Of a stretch of 64,000 nt of DNA, positions 10,849-18,343 are shown piece after piece. The notes beneath the pieces are model-generated. The model worked only from the letters and a program-made list of their open reading frames with translations, had not been told where the DNA came from and did no database searches. The position numbers and the translations under genes were made by a program. The stretch is from Corticium candelabrum (taxonomy: Eukaryota; Porifera; Homoscleromorpha; Homosclerophorida; Plakinidae), in contig NC_085094.1 of assembly GCF_963422355.1 (NCBI RefSeq), forward strand, positions 90,001-154,000, read 5' to 3'. Numbering within the stretch: the first letter of the stretch is position 1; every line of letters begins with the position of its first letter.

Positions 10849-12421
10849 TGTGTGTGTGTCTGTGTGAACAAGTTAACATAACCATGAGAATTATGTAAAT
10901 CCTGATAAGATATAAACTTGAATACAACTTTTCTTGCTTTTGCCGTTCCATAGTTTTGATGTTTCAGAACTTTGAGAGCAAATACAGTATTAGTAATGGC
11001 AGTAACACTAGCACTAGCAGTAGCACTAATGCATGTGTGTTTAGGTTTATTGCCCCTTGCCACCAGCAGTGAAGGAGGAAAATGCAGAAGAACCAAATCT
11101 TCAATTTTCTTTTGTAGAATGTCTTCTCTTTTCTTTTCATCAACTCTGCAAAGTGGTGAGTCATCTAAATAATAGTAATGTAGTTTTATTTTAATAAAAT
11201 TATGCTGATCGAAATACCCGTTACACAGTGTGGCGATTATCATTTTATAATTCTTTTGTTGCCGAATTCTATTCATTGACTGAAGCAGGAGCATAAGCTA
11301 GCAATACGTACTGCTTGTAGCATTGCGTTGTACCTGGCACATCCTTACAGAGATTAGAATTATTGTGCTGAGTTTTGCCAGTGGTCCATGTGCTGGATTT
11401 GACCCCTCGTGGCATAGAGCTTAGAGGCAATTTTAAGTCCAGGTTTCTCATGCACGGTATTTTTAGGTAATATATTCACTTTGTAAAAGCACAACAGCAA
11501 CAATTGCTTAATTTTTATGTACACAAAAAAAATTGTAGACAGAGGACTGATTGTAACTGCAAGCATGCATGAACACAACATGCAATAACTGCAACATGCA
11601 ATAACTGCAACATGAAAAATGCAACGCTAGCAACAATACAAATGGTACACAACAAATGTGCCCCCCCCCCCCTTCCCCGGTGCGACCTATTGGCTTCATA
11701 TATTCTTTAGGATGCAGACTTTCTTGTGGGAGATCAAGGGACAGAGAGATTGAGGTCTATCAGACAACGCTTGCAGTACTTCTCTAGAAGATGTCAAAGC
11801 TACATTTCACAACTCAGAGCCACTCTGAGAGGCAAATCAGCTAATCAGTTGCAAGAGCCAGAGGTAAATGATGAACTTAGTAAACTGAGATCATTTTGAA
11901 TTACTGCAGTCTAGTATTGAATGTGCTTCAAGTTTCTTTGTTTTATAGAATCAAGTGAAAGTAGTAGCTCTTCGTACAACCACAAACATCACTACACTTA
12001 TCAAAGATTTCTTTCACTCTCCTCCCTTGCTCAAGACAACTGTTACTCTGTCGTGGATTAACAAGGTGAGATTACGCTCATTTGACTAATTTACATTTGA
12101 CAAATGTACATTTTGAGGAATTTCGTTTTCTATTGAATTTTCTGTCAGATGAAAGCTCAGAAACAGGGTGATACAGACAAAGTGAATGGGACAAGCTCTG
12201 CTGTTTCTACCAAACGGTCTATTAGTCCTATAAGGTTTGAATCTACAATTGAAGAATCACGGGCAAAGAAGAAAAGTGGACGTCCTGCTAAGGACCTGTA
12301 CTCCCCACCAGGTGGAATGTTTAGCAAAGGTATCGGTCTGGTACCAGCTGTAAGTGGACGTGGACGTGGACAAGGAAGAGGACGGGGAAGAGGGCAAATG
12401 AGGGGAAGGGGTTGGTGGTGA
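3994..12421 (+). CDS. API5: Apoptosis inhibitor 5 (API5/AAC-11), 3' exons
   Basis: API5 is a nuclear HEAT/ARM-repeat scaffold that suppresses apoptosis and E2F1-driven cell death. Five in-phase exons (3994-4179, 11045-11155, 11711-11863, 11949-12065, 12149-12421) give 279 C-terminal residues. Family landmarks appear in order: a CPLPP segment, NLQFSFVECLLFSFHQL, RLRSIRQRLQYFSRRC, then KVVALRTTTNITTLIKDFF and TVTLSW, ending in a KRS-rich tail with a YSPPGG motif. All introns are phase 0 with GT-AG ends. The N-terminal HEAT repeats (about 300 residues) must lie upstream of the window or in unrecognised exons. The tail ends in an RG-rich stretch that I do not recall from the vertebrate protein. 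The 6.9 kb second visible intron is full of mobile elements. Confidence 0.9.
4245..4330 (+). repeat. (TG)n microsatellite
   Basis: A near-pure TG tract with a few TGCA and TTTG interruptions at its 3' end. Confidence 0.95.
4476..4900 (+). mobile_element. tRNA-derived SINE
   Basis: The 5' end resembles a tRNA gene: GGTGGAATAGCTCGGTTGG matches a Pol III A box (TAGCTCGGTTGG), and a degenerate B box (GGGTTGCAAGTT) follows about 45 bases later. The downstream body (about 4700-4860), with AGATGCTCTGGGCAACC and CCAAGTAGCACACCGAGAC, has a diverged second copy at 10610-10736. A tRNA-like head plus a dispersed unrelated body is the SINE2 arrangement. Confidence 0.6.
5180..5960 (+). pseudogene. Non-LTR retrotransposon RT, C-terminal remnant
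   Basis: The frame from 5194 reads GLNVSYEKTKIMSFGP, then CKYLASTVSADMSLTSEI and ACKCFGALRKP. This is the segment that follows the YADD motif in CR1/RTE-like reverse transcriptases. It continues through a stop as TLLYGSCTWAISQCE, then, after frame changes, RWLGHLQRMDDCCFPK and TPRRPLGVKLRWKDKV, which are the classic thumb and connector motifs of these elements. The catalytic palm is missing, so this is a 5'-truncated dead copy. Confidence 0.8.
6262..6354 (+). repeat. (TG)n microsatellite
   Basis: About 46 TG units just 5' of a non-LTR retrotransposon remnant. Frames reading VCVCVC or THTHTH here are artefacts of the repeat. Confidence 0.97.
6440..7175 (+). pseudogene. Non-LTR element copy A, 3' end with zinc finger
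   Basis: The frame at 6491-6775 reads MYGLETAVILETQACRLQSF, then RCLRSIFGVPLWDG and AQRRLRLLGHILHMDE, typical of the region after the palm of CR1/Jockey-like reverse transcriptases. After frameshifts, 6960-7050 reads CSFDGCGFTV and AGLVNHQRQKH, a C2H2-type finger at the extreme C-terminus. The 3' region after the finger is shared with copy B at 9046-9610. The copy is dead: palm missing and frames broken. Confidence 0.78.
7655..9045 (-). pseudogene. hAT transposase, decayed
   Basis: Minus-strand segments appear in the right order for a hAT transposase of the group often annotated as ZMYM1-like. From 8767 down: ELFTHCYGRDLNLAAGES and IKQCKLMKDALDTTYE. From 8400: FKYLFGVALRQLILQHSDN and SPKLSASEGQQMSSLTV. 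Near 8130: EPVLLRKRRCHIVFD. Finally at 7847-7659: LLSKVVTVLQSILVMP and AIIKRSFSALKRLK, the hAT C-terminal dimerisation motif. Stops and frame changes separate the blocks, so the gene is dead. It lies antisense in the API5 intron between two copies of one non-LTR family. Confidence 0.82.
9046..9612 (+). pseudogene. Non-LTR element copy B, 5'-truncated 3' end
   Basis: The sequence starts abruptly with RISTMLTQRRL, aligning with RISTMLAQRRL of copy A, and runs through the same C-terminal CSFDGCGF...HQRQKH finger (9400-9480) and the same following region. It is a younger or better kept copy, since one frame is open over 9155-9415. The abrupt 5' end is what target-primed reverse transcription produces. 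Confidence 0.75.
9635..9718 (+). repeat. (TG)n microsatellite
   Basis: A long TG tract starting about 20 bases after the 3' end of non-LTR copy B. It may have grown from the tail of that insertion. Confidence 0.97.
9719..10539. other. API5 intron segment, nothing recognised
   Basis: A 68-codon frame at 9917-10123 has no recognisable similarity and is probably chance. No repeat relationship was seen. Confidence 0.4.
10540..10600 (+). repeat. (TG)n microsatellite
   Basis: A pure TG tract immediately upstream of the second SINE copy. Confidence 0.97.
10610..10736 (+). mobile_element. SINE body fragment, second copy
   Basis: GATGCTCTGGCCATGCATC and CTCCGAGTAGTGCTGGGG align with the SINE body at about 4753-4830. 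The tRNA-like head is absent. (TG)n tracts border it on both sides. Confidence 0.5.
10738..10866 (+). repeat. (TG)n microsatellite with TC interruptions
   Basis: A long TG tract with regular TGTC interruptions, the fifth of this orientation in one intron. Confidence 0.97.
11045..11155 (+). CDS. API5: API5 exon b
   Basis: 37 codons, phase 0. The acceptor TTTAG precedes it and the donor GTGAGT follows. It encodes CPLPPAVKEENAEEPNLQF and SFVECLLFSFHQL, the most conserved block of API5. Confidence 0.92.
11661..11672 (+). repeat. Poly-C run before an API5 acceptor
   Basis: Twelve consecutive C residues, about 40 bases upstream of the acceptor of the next exon, within its pyrimidine-rich region. 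Confidence 0.9.
11711..11863 (+). CDS. API5: API5 exon c
   Basis: 51 codons, phase 0, between TTCTTTAG and GTAAATG. It encodes DADFLVGD, RQRLQYFSRRCQSYISQLR and a TLRGKS turn, matching the API5 helices after the PDFL motif. Confidence 0.92.
11949..12065 (+). CDS. API5: API5 exon d
   Basis: 39 codons, phase 0, between TTTATAG and GTGAGATT. It encodes NQVKVVALRTTTNITTLIKD and LKTTVTLSW, the signature end of the folded API5 domain. Confidence 0.93.
12149..12421 (+). CDS. API5: API5 terminal exon with RG-rich tail
   Basis: The last 90 codons and the TGA stop. It starts after TCTGTCAG, and its ATG is an internal methionine rather than the start. It encodes a basic KRSISPIRF region, the YSPPGGMFSKG motif that matches the C-terminal tail of API5 (a YNPPSGKYSS-like segment in vertebrates), and then a run of RG repeats ending in two tryptophans. 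The basic tail is where the nuclear localisation signal lies in the family. RG repeats often bind RNA and are arginine-methylation targets. Confidence 0.9.
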   Translation: MKAQKQGDTDKVNGTSSAVSTKRSISPIRFESTIEESRAKKKSGRPAKDLYSPPGGMFSKGIGLVPAVSGRGRGQGRGRGRGQMRGRGWW

Positions 12422-13133
12422 TATGACGATTGGGGCTGTTAGGATGAGGTAATATCTTGCCTTTCTTTTGCTGCCTTCTATTAAGTGTATGTCAGCTACC
12501 TGTACTGCTTGTATGGTAGGAGCATATTCTTAGTATAGTCTAGCGGAGACTTTACTAATAGGATTAATATGTTAAACATGAAGCCCACGTGAATTGATGC
12601 ACTCTGCAACCCTATATTGACGCTGGTTTGAAAGACCACTAACGCAGTGAAAACGAATATTGTTTAGGTGTTAGACTTTGATAGCAGCCTTTGCGATTTT
12701 GTTAATGTAATGATCGAGCCAAAATATGCTTCCGCATGGTTGGTCACATCTGGTTTCCACTGAAGAGGGAAGCTGTTTTGATGGCTGCTAGTTCGGCTAG
12801 TCAACGTGACAAAGCAATTAATTAATTTTGTCAACAATCAATCACTGAGGAAGTGTTGCATGAGATCATTAACCATGAAATCCAAAAGCAGTATGTCTGG
12901 AAGCGGGACGATACCTCCTTTCAAATATGATACCACCATTCTTTTTACCATACAATGTACACGTTGGTCTCCACGTCCTAAATTTTATCCTATGCGTCTC
13001 TATAGTCCATAGGCCACATAATTGTGTTTCGTGTCCTATAGAGGGAGAGGCATATCCTATTAGACAAATAGCATCTCTGGTCTCGAGCCACACAAATGAC
13101 CCCTTTCCAGTCCCAGTACCTTCTCTGCAAGCA
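12422..13133. other. API5 3' flank, no gene seen
   Basis: No canonical AATAAA is obvious soon after the stop. A short segment near 13048-13095 (TAGACAAATAGCATCTCTGG) has a diverged direct copy near 13842-13890. Nothing else is recognised. Confidence 0.4.
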
Positions 13134-13607
13134 GATAAAAAGTAGACTCGAGTCAGTCTCTCTCCGCCTTCGTCATTCCCCGGACTGTCAATCCTCGCCG
13201 GGCGATTTTTTTAGGACGAAGTTTGGGAACTTAGCCGCTGCAGCGAATGCGCTTTGGTGTACGAGGCTACCGGCGCGCTAATTGCTTCTTGGTAGTGAAT
13301 GGACATGTTACAACCGCGTTTTTGACATAAACGAACTGCTGTCTTTTTACGCATCTTTCGAGCAGTAACCTGCACCGTTTATTGAAAGGGGGCCTCAGTT
13401 TTGAGTGTCGTCCGCTGAACATTGCTCTCGACACAAATGGACTTTAAATAAATTGGACGGCAGGTAAAGTGATTTTTAATACTTAAATAAAAAATTGCAG
13501 TTTTGTTGAAATATTTTTTGGGTGCGCGCATCTCCGCGACCTGTGAGGATTGACAATCCGGGAATGACGAAAGCGCGGCGAGACTGGTCACGAGTCTAGA
13601 TAAAAAG
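13134..13607. mobile_element. Mutator-like MITE with 9-bp target duplication
   Basis: The element (13143-13598, 456 bp) starts TAGACTCG and ends CGAGTCTA. Its ends share about 50 bp of imperfect inverted repeat including TTCGTCATTCCC and TGTCAATCCTC. The nine bases GATAAAAAG lie on both sides (13134-13142 and 13599-13607), an exact target-site duplication of the length made by the Mutator superfamily. It has no coding capacity. Confidence 0.85.
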
Positions 13608-13823
13608 TTGATTAGAAGTTAACCCAAAGAACGCTGTCAAGTACTTTACCGTTTCACAAATCCGCTTTCCTGACACCCAATGAGCAACGTCACGACAAGC
13701 TACTAGGAAATGTCTTGCATTCAATGGACTGGTGGATAATGTGGCTCCAGGAACGTCATCTTTCGTCAAACGAAGGGGATTCAGTATGAGAAATCCCCTC
13801 AATTTTACCGCAGCACTCGGCAA
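13608..13823 (-). pseudogene. SAP-like domain fragment of a transposon protein
   Basis: The minus frame reads LRLTKDDVPGATLSTSPLN, HFLVACRDVAHWVSGKR and ETVKYLTAF. A D(D/I)PGA start followed by an LxxCR-like segment and a GK-containing helix resembles the SAP-like N-terminal domain of transposon-linked YqaJ or SWIM proteins in invertebrates. Only this one domain is visible. The call is tentative. Confidence 0.3.
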
Positions 13824-13913
13824 TACCGAATCGACAACTAGACAAATAGGATATCTCTAGTATGTAGCCACAGAATTATGTACTGTGTGCTCTAGAGATG
13901 ACAGTAGCATCAC

Positions 13914-14155
13914 TACTGGCCCGCACGCTCGTAAATCGACGTAAATAGCACGTAAATCGACGTAAAATACGAAGACACGTAATTGTTTCGTAATTTACGA
14001 TCCTGGGTCGTATTTTACGTCTGAAGTGTACTTTGCGACGTAAATTACGAAAGATTTACGTGTCTTCGTATTTTACGTCTATTTACGTTCTATTTAGATA
14101 CGTTGATTTACAAAACATCGCTAGGTCCTAATGACACGCGCACTGTGTGATTACA
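13914..14155 (+). repeat. CGTAAAT hairpin element, single arm
   Basis: The block starts ACTGGCCCGCACGCTCGTAA and is packed with CGTAAAT and TACG motifs. Its two halves (about 13925-13985 and 14040-14100) are inverted copies through GACGTAAAATACGAAGACAC. The whole block matches the reverse complement of about 40130-40440, one arm of the giant palindrome at 39815-40440. Confidence 0.85.
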
Positions 14156-14159
14156 CTTC

Positions 14160-14400
14160 ATCATTTGACATTAGTCTAGGAGCTCTTGAACATGCATTTT
14201 TTTGCTAATTAATTAAGAATAATACCGCCGTTCAGTACATGCAAATGTGTGTAAGCCGTATACAGAGTACTACACAAGGCTAGAGACCAAAGGTTTGACG
14301 GAGCCGTCAATCTGTGTGAAGTCTAAAATCTGACCACGCCTACACAACCTGGTCAATCCTACACACAGGGTACTACCGTACCCTGTGATTAGTATTAATT
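14160..14400 (+). repeat. Dispersed repeat next to the hairpin arm
   Basis: The segment containing GCTCTTGAACATGCAT and CTAGAGACCAAAGGTTTGAC matches the reverse complement of about 39075-39240. The last part (CACAACCTGGTCAATCC...) also recurs at 21115-21165. It therefore belongs to a dispersed family that lies near the CGTAAAT element in both locations. Confidence 0.6.
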
Positions 14401-14465
14401 GTTGTATTGATCAAGTATACATTTCATAATTTTAATCACATGCATGCTGTACCTGTGATACACAG

Positions 14466-15041
14466 TACGTGATGATGACTATGATCAACTGGGAAGTCCA
14501 GAGTCTGTATCCAGTAATGACACCAGTAGCTCATCCAACAGCTCAACAGGCTCACTGAAAGCCTCAAGCACTTGTCAAAGTGAGACCTTAGACAAGTCCA
14601 AAGAGGCGGAGGAGTTTCGTACGTCTGGATCTGAAAATATATCTGAAGATGATAATGCAGCAAGTGATCCCTATAATGATAAACTTTATGAAGCTCCCAT
14701 TTCAACAAAAGATAGTATTGTCTTAATCTCAACTATGATTCAACGACATCACCTGTCAAAAAGTGCACTGTCTGATTTTCTTGAAGTACTGTGTCTGCAT
14801 TTGCCAACAAAACCTTATGCACTTCAGTCACGCTACAAGTTTGAAAAGGCAATGACTGAACTGATATTTGAGCCTGCAGAAATTCTTGTTTACCATGTTT
14901 GTCCGGCACGTAAATGCCTTCTACAGCCATCTGGAGTCAACCAACCATGTTCTACTCCTGGCTGCTCATACAATGGTTCTCAGTCCACTTTACAATTTAT
15001 GGAACTTGCATTAGACAAGCAGCTGCAAGCCCTGGTTAGAG
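14466..15041 (+). CDS. CACTA/EnSpm-like transposase-associated protein, one exon
   Basis: A frame runs from an acceptor (ACACAG before 14466; a TGA lies just upstream in frame) to a donor at 15042. It encodes an acidic, serine-rich lead (SSNDTSSSSNSSTGSLKAS), then DSIVLISTMIQRHHLSKSAL, FLEVLCLHLP, a zinc-like VCPARKCLL...CSTPGCSYN stretch and ELALDKQLQALVR. A helical segment followed by paired cysteines and an L-xxQLQxLL end is the layout of N-terminal regions of EnSpm/CACTA-type transposase proteins in invertebrates. The following catalytic exons are not seen: a Harbinger-type MITE begins 28 bases downstream. It may be a fragment. Confidence 0.5.
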
Positions 15042-15066
15042 GTGTGTGATTACATGTTAGCACCTA

Positions 15067-15628
15067 TTAGGCCGTGTTTCCACTAGCTGCACCTTAAACT
15101 AGTTTAGCTTAAATGGGTTTAAGAACTAAACCAGTTCAAGAAAGCGAATGTTTTCACTAGGAACTTGCACATCAGGGATGTGCAAAACAAACCGTCTAGG
15201 AACGCCTTATTTTGAAGTATTGGGCTGCTTTGTCGCCGAGTCAGAGCAACTGTTGGTTTTCACTGATTCAGCATCTGCTAGTAGGAATTTGCATGAGGAT
15301 GACCAAGGACACCGTCTTTTCTTTCTCCGTAGCTACTGATTTCTTTCCCCTAGTTAACGACCCTTACATCTTTTAGGGCAATCCTATTCCAGAAAAATTG
15401 TTAATATCATCAAAACGACATTGTGGGAAGCCATCTAAACAAGCGCGCTACTGCCACGTGACAGTTAAACCTAAACCACTTTGCTAAACCTACTTTGAAG
15501 TCGGTTTAGGAAAGCGGTTTAGGTTTAAAAAGAACTGATTTAGTGCAGGTAGAAACAGGTGAATTCTTAAACCAGTTTAGCTTAAACCACTCGCTAAACT
15601 GGTTAGGCATAGTGGAAACGCGCGCTTA
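15067..15628. mobile_element. PIF/Harbinger-type MITE
   Basis: The ends are GGCCGTGTTTCCACTA on the left and, reversed, GCGCGCGTTTCCACTA on the right, flanked by TTA on both sides (15067-15069 and 15626-15628). A 3-bp TWA duplication is the PIF/Harbinger hallmark. Both subterminal regions contain multiple AAACCAGTTTAGCTTAAAC-like repeats, probable transposase sites. It has no transposase. Confidence 0.75.
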
Positions 15629-16962
15629 CAGACTTGGACAAAATTATAGGGACACCTGGCATTTTTGTGTCGAGTCTAACTTTGGCACTGAATTTTTCTC
15701 TAGAAAAACCAAATGTTTTTCGAATTTCTTTTTTCATGGATTGCGTCATTGTTAGTAGTGCCTGCAACGGCTTTCCCGTGGCAGCAGCGATTATGAAAAA
15801 CGACCTGGACGTAGGAGGGCAACGAAAATCCGAGAAGATCATTGACTGAAGAGAATGGCACTGCAGAACCGCAGAACATCATCACGACTGCTCTCGTATC
15901 AGCTGGCTGATGAAACCAGCAAGCAGGTGTCAAGTAGAACAGTCCGTCATCGTCTCAGTGAGACAAGAGTGAACGCTCGGAGGCCTAGAAAAAAACCACT
16001 GCTAACAGAAAACCATTGGCGTTTGCGACTGGGATGGGCAACCATTCACACACAATGGACTTTGGATGACTGGAAATCTGTTCTTTTTACAGATGAGTCA
16101 AAAGTCAGCCTAGGAAACGATGGTGCTCTGTACGTTTGACGTCGCAAATGTGAGGAATTTCTCCCTGAATGTTGTGATCGTACGGTCCAGCACGCGGCTA
16201 GTGTGTTGGTGTGGAGATCGATGTGTTGGCATGGTTTACGGACTCTGGTGAAACTGGAAGGTCGTTTGGACAGCACGGCGTACCAACAGGTTCTGGAAGA
16301 GCACATGCTTACAGACGCAGTGGCACTGATAGAAGACGACTTTGTCTTCCAGCAGGACCACGCGCCAATCCACACGTCTCGGTCAACAAGACAATGGCTA
16401 CGCCGGCATGACGTCACACTGTTGGAGTGGCCGCCAAAATCGCCTGATGCGAATCCAATCGAGAACTTGTGGCATGAACTCAAAACTGCTGCCAACCGTC
16501 GCGAAGCGAGAACTGCAGCTGAGCTCTGGAATGCTCTACAAGAGGCGTGGCAGCCGATTCCAGCCGCGCGTGTCCGGAATTTGGCAGAAAGTGTTCCGCG
16601 ACGTCTGGACGCAATCAGAAGAGTGAGAGGCGAGAACACTCGGTACTGACGAACTGGTGAAGGGCTTCAATTTTCCTTCGTGTTATTAAAACCGGTTTTT
16701 TAAAAGCCACTAAACAAAATCAGAGAGAGTCTAACTTACGACGCTTACACAGTCATGACGTCATACACTTTTAGCTCTCGTTTTCCGCAATGCAAAACGT
16801 AAAAAAAACAATTTAGGGTCTACAGTATTCTCAAGAAACCTAACAATCAACGCGGTAACTATTTAGTTCTTAACAATATTGATAGTTGGTGAATTGTGAC
16901 CTAATTATTGTGTTACTACATACCCACAGCGGGGTGTTCCTATAATTTTGTCCAAGTCTTTG
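15629..16962 (+). mobile_element. Tc1-like transposon
   Basis: A terminal inverted repeat with ACTTGGACAAAATTATAGG occurs at both ends (15629 on, and reversed at 16936-16962), with TA outside each end. The left TA is part of the TTA duplication of the neighbouring Harbinger-type MITE, so the MITE sits exactly at the Tc1 border. The element is 1.33 kb, a typical Tc1 length. Confidence 0.88.
15800..16649 (+). pseudogene. Tc1 transposase (DD34E), inactivated
   Basis: The enzyme cuts and reinserts the element at TA sites. One frame carries SSRTVRHRLSETRVNARRPR (end of the paired-type DNA-binding part), SVLFTDESKV with the first catalytic Asp, DFVFQQDHAPIHTS with the second, and PPKSPDANPIENLW with the Glu. 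I count 34 residues between Asp and Glu, the DD34E signature of Tc1. In-frame TGA codons at 15843 and 16137 break it, and the first helix-turn-helix is not recognisable between the terminal repeat and 15800. The catalytic triad itself is intact. Confidence 0.88.
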
Positions 16963-16965
16963 TAT

Positions 16966-17440
16966 ATACATTATATAAAGCAGAGGTGTCTGTCTCTCTG
17001 TCTGTGTGTCCGTCTGTAAGAGCGTTTCCCAAAAACGGTGAGTCTGATCTCAGCCTGATTTGTCTCATGGACGCCGAATTCATCTGGGTCGAAAGTGAGA
17101 TTGTGGTCGTCTTCCTGACTTCTCCCACGACGACGGTATTTCCTGCGGATCGCACTTGCTTCCACTCGTGCTCAAATACCTCTGGAACAACGCATCGTAT
17201 CTCCACCGAATTTAGACTGCCAATTCCTGACGTTGGACGGTAGGCGCCGATCGTGTCGTTTCTTGCCGAAACAAGCGAGAAGAGCAAGATTCGTATTCAT
17301 TCAGAACTTCCGTGACCTCACAACTAAGATTGCACGTGACGTGTCCACAGACCTATCTTTACAGTACAGTATCTTGCCTGTAAGAAAGACAGGCCATCGA
17401 AAAGGGCAAGATCAGATGAGCCGTGACTTCGTCTAGATCT
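16966..17440 (-). repeat. HINE-like dispersed repeat with conserved short frame
   Basis: Next to the Tc1 end lies TATATAAAGCAGAGGTGTCTG followed by a GTCT-type run, then about 300 bp that match 37080-37390 in inverted orientation. On the minus strand both copies read IGAYRPTSG(I/T)GSLNS, an (E)IR...VRSA.N.VVV.EV core and KTTT(I/V)SLS. The peptide is retained although the DNA has diverged. A shortened third piece lies at about 17515-17580. Confidence 0.6.
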
Positions 17441-18086
17441 AGACGGGGAACCAATTACTAACTAACTGCATGCGACTTCATTTGTCTTTCTGACGACATT
17501 CAATGAGACATCGGACGGTATCTCCACCGAATTTAAAGGCCTGTTCTTGACATCGGACGGTATGCACTCCCTGCAGCGGAGAGAAGTGACGATGTCTCTA
17601 GAGGATGGTTCACACTGGCGATAATTACGTTATCAAATAAAGACGTCACAAATGTCAACGCACTTAGCCATTGTCTAATTTGATATGCCTTTAATGAACT
17701 AAACGGTAAAGCACTTACATCACGGCTAATTAGTGACAATAAACGGTTACTGACAAAACATTACAGTCTACTGCGCCAAGACATTGCAGTGTACTAGCTG
17801 AGCAATATCCGGGAGTGCTCTACTATTGCAAGTGTATACGTGAAATTTTTCGTTGCTTTTACAATGCCTCCAAAAAGACGGACTGGCTCGGGTTGCGCTG
17901 ACAAGGGCATAAGTTAGCGTAATTGGTTTGTGCTGTGATTGAAACTTTTTTTGCACAGGGATGCTAACCAACACTATACAGCATAGTGTTTGGAAATCTA
18001 CAGAAATCTCTGTATACAAACTGTACGTGACCTGGCTGCACCCCTCTGCCTCTCCAACCATCAAATGCCTTTTTAGATACTTTTTG
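17441..18086. other. No gene recognised
   Basis: Apart from the partial repeat near 17515-17580, no feature is recognised. Minus-strand frames here have no family resemblance. Confidence 0.4.
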
Positions 18087-18113
18087 CTATAATCTTTACC
18101 TATAAAGGCGACC

Positions 18114-18145
<32 letters not shown>

Positions 18146-18258
18146 CTGTCTGTTTCTTTTTCTGTCTTGTCTGTCTGTCATTAATAGCAAACAGTGTCTG
18201 CAAATCAATATTTTGTGGGATTAAACTATTACCCGGGCGAAGCCGGGCATTGGAGCTC

Positions 18259-18341
<83 letters not shown>
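18087..18341 (+). mobile_element. Helentron/HINE-like short element
   Basis: The order is ATAATCTTTACCTATAAAGG, a (GTCT)n run (18115-18150), a short spacer, a hairpin-forming CCCGGGCGAAGCCGGGC (18232-18248), TTGGAGCTCGT and a (TA)n tract. Reverse-orientation relatives occur at 35351-35520 and 37397-37552. GTCT plus TA proto-microsatellites and a 3' hairpin are the known layout of Helentron-associated (HINE/mini-me) elements. The 3' end is not a classical CTRR. Confidence 0.55.
18259..18341 (+). repeat. (TA)n microsatellite
   Basis: A pure TA tract at the end of the HINE-like element. It was also the insertion site of the pogo-like element. Confidence 0.95.

Positions 18342-18343
<2 letters not shown>

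Larger units (their letters stand above)
4180..11044 (+). other. Large API5 intron loaded with mobile elements
   Basis: This intron joins two exons that are adjacent in the API5 protein. It contains two SINE copies, three non-LTR reverse transcriptase ends, a reversed hAT transposase and five (TG)n tracts, all listed separately. At 6.9 kb it is over ten times longer than the next three API5 introns (555, 85 and 83 bp). Confidence 0.85.

Noticed and set aside
10668..11294. 208-residue minus-strand frame over the API5 exon
   Set aside because: It crosses a (TG)n tract and is antisense to a well supported API5 exon.
16046..16639. 197-residue minus-strand frame
   Set aside because: Antisense shadow of the Tc1 transposase, which has the catalytic motifs on the plus strand.
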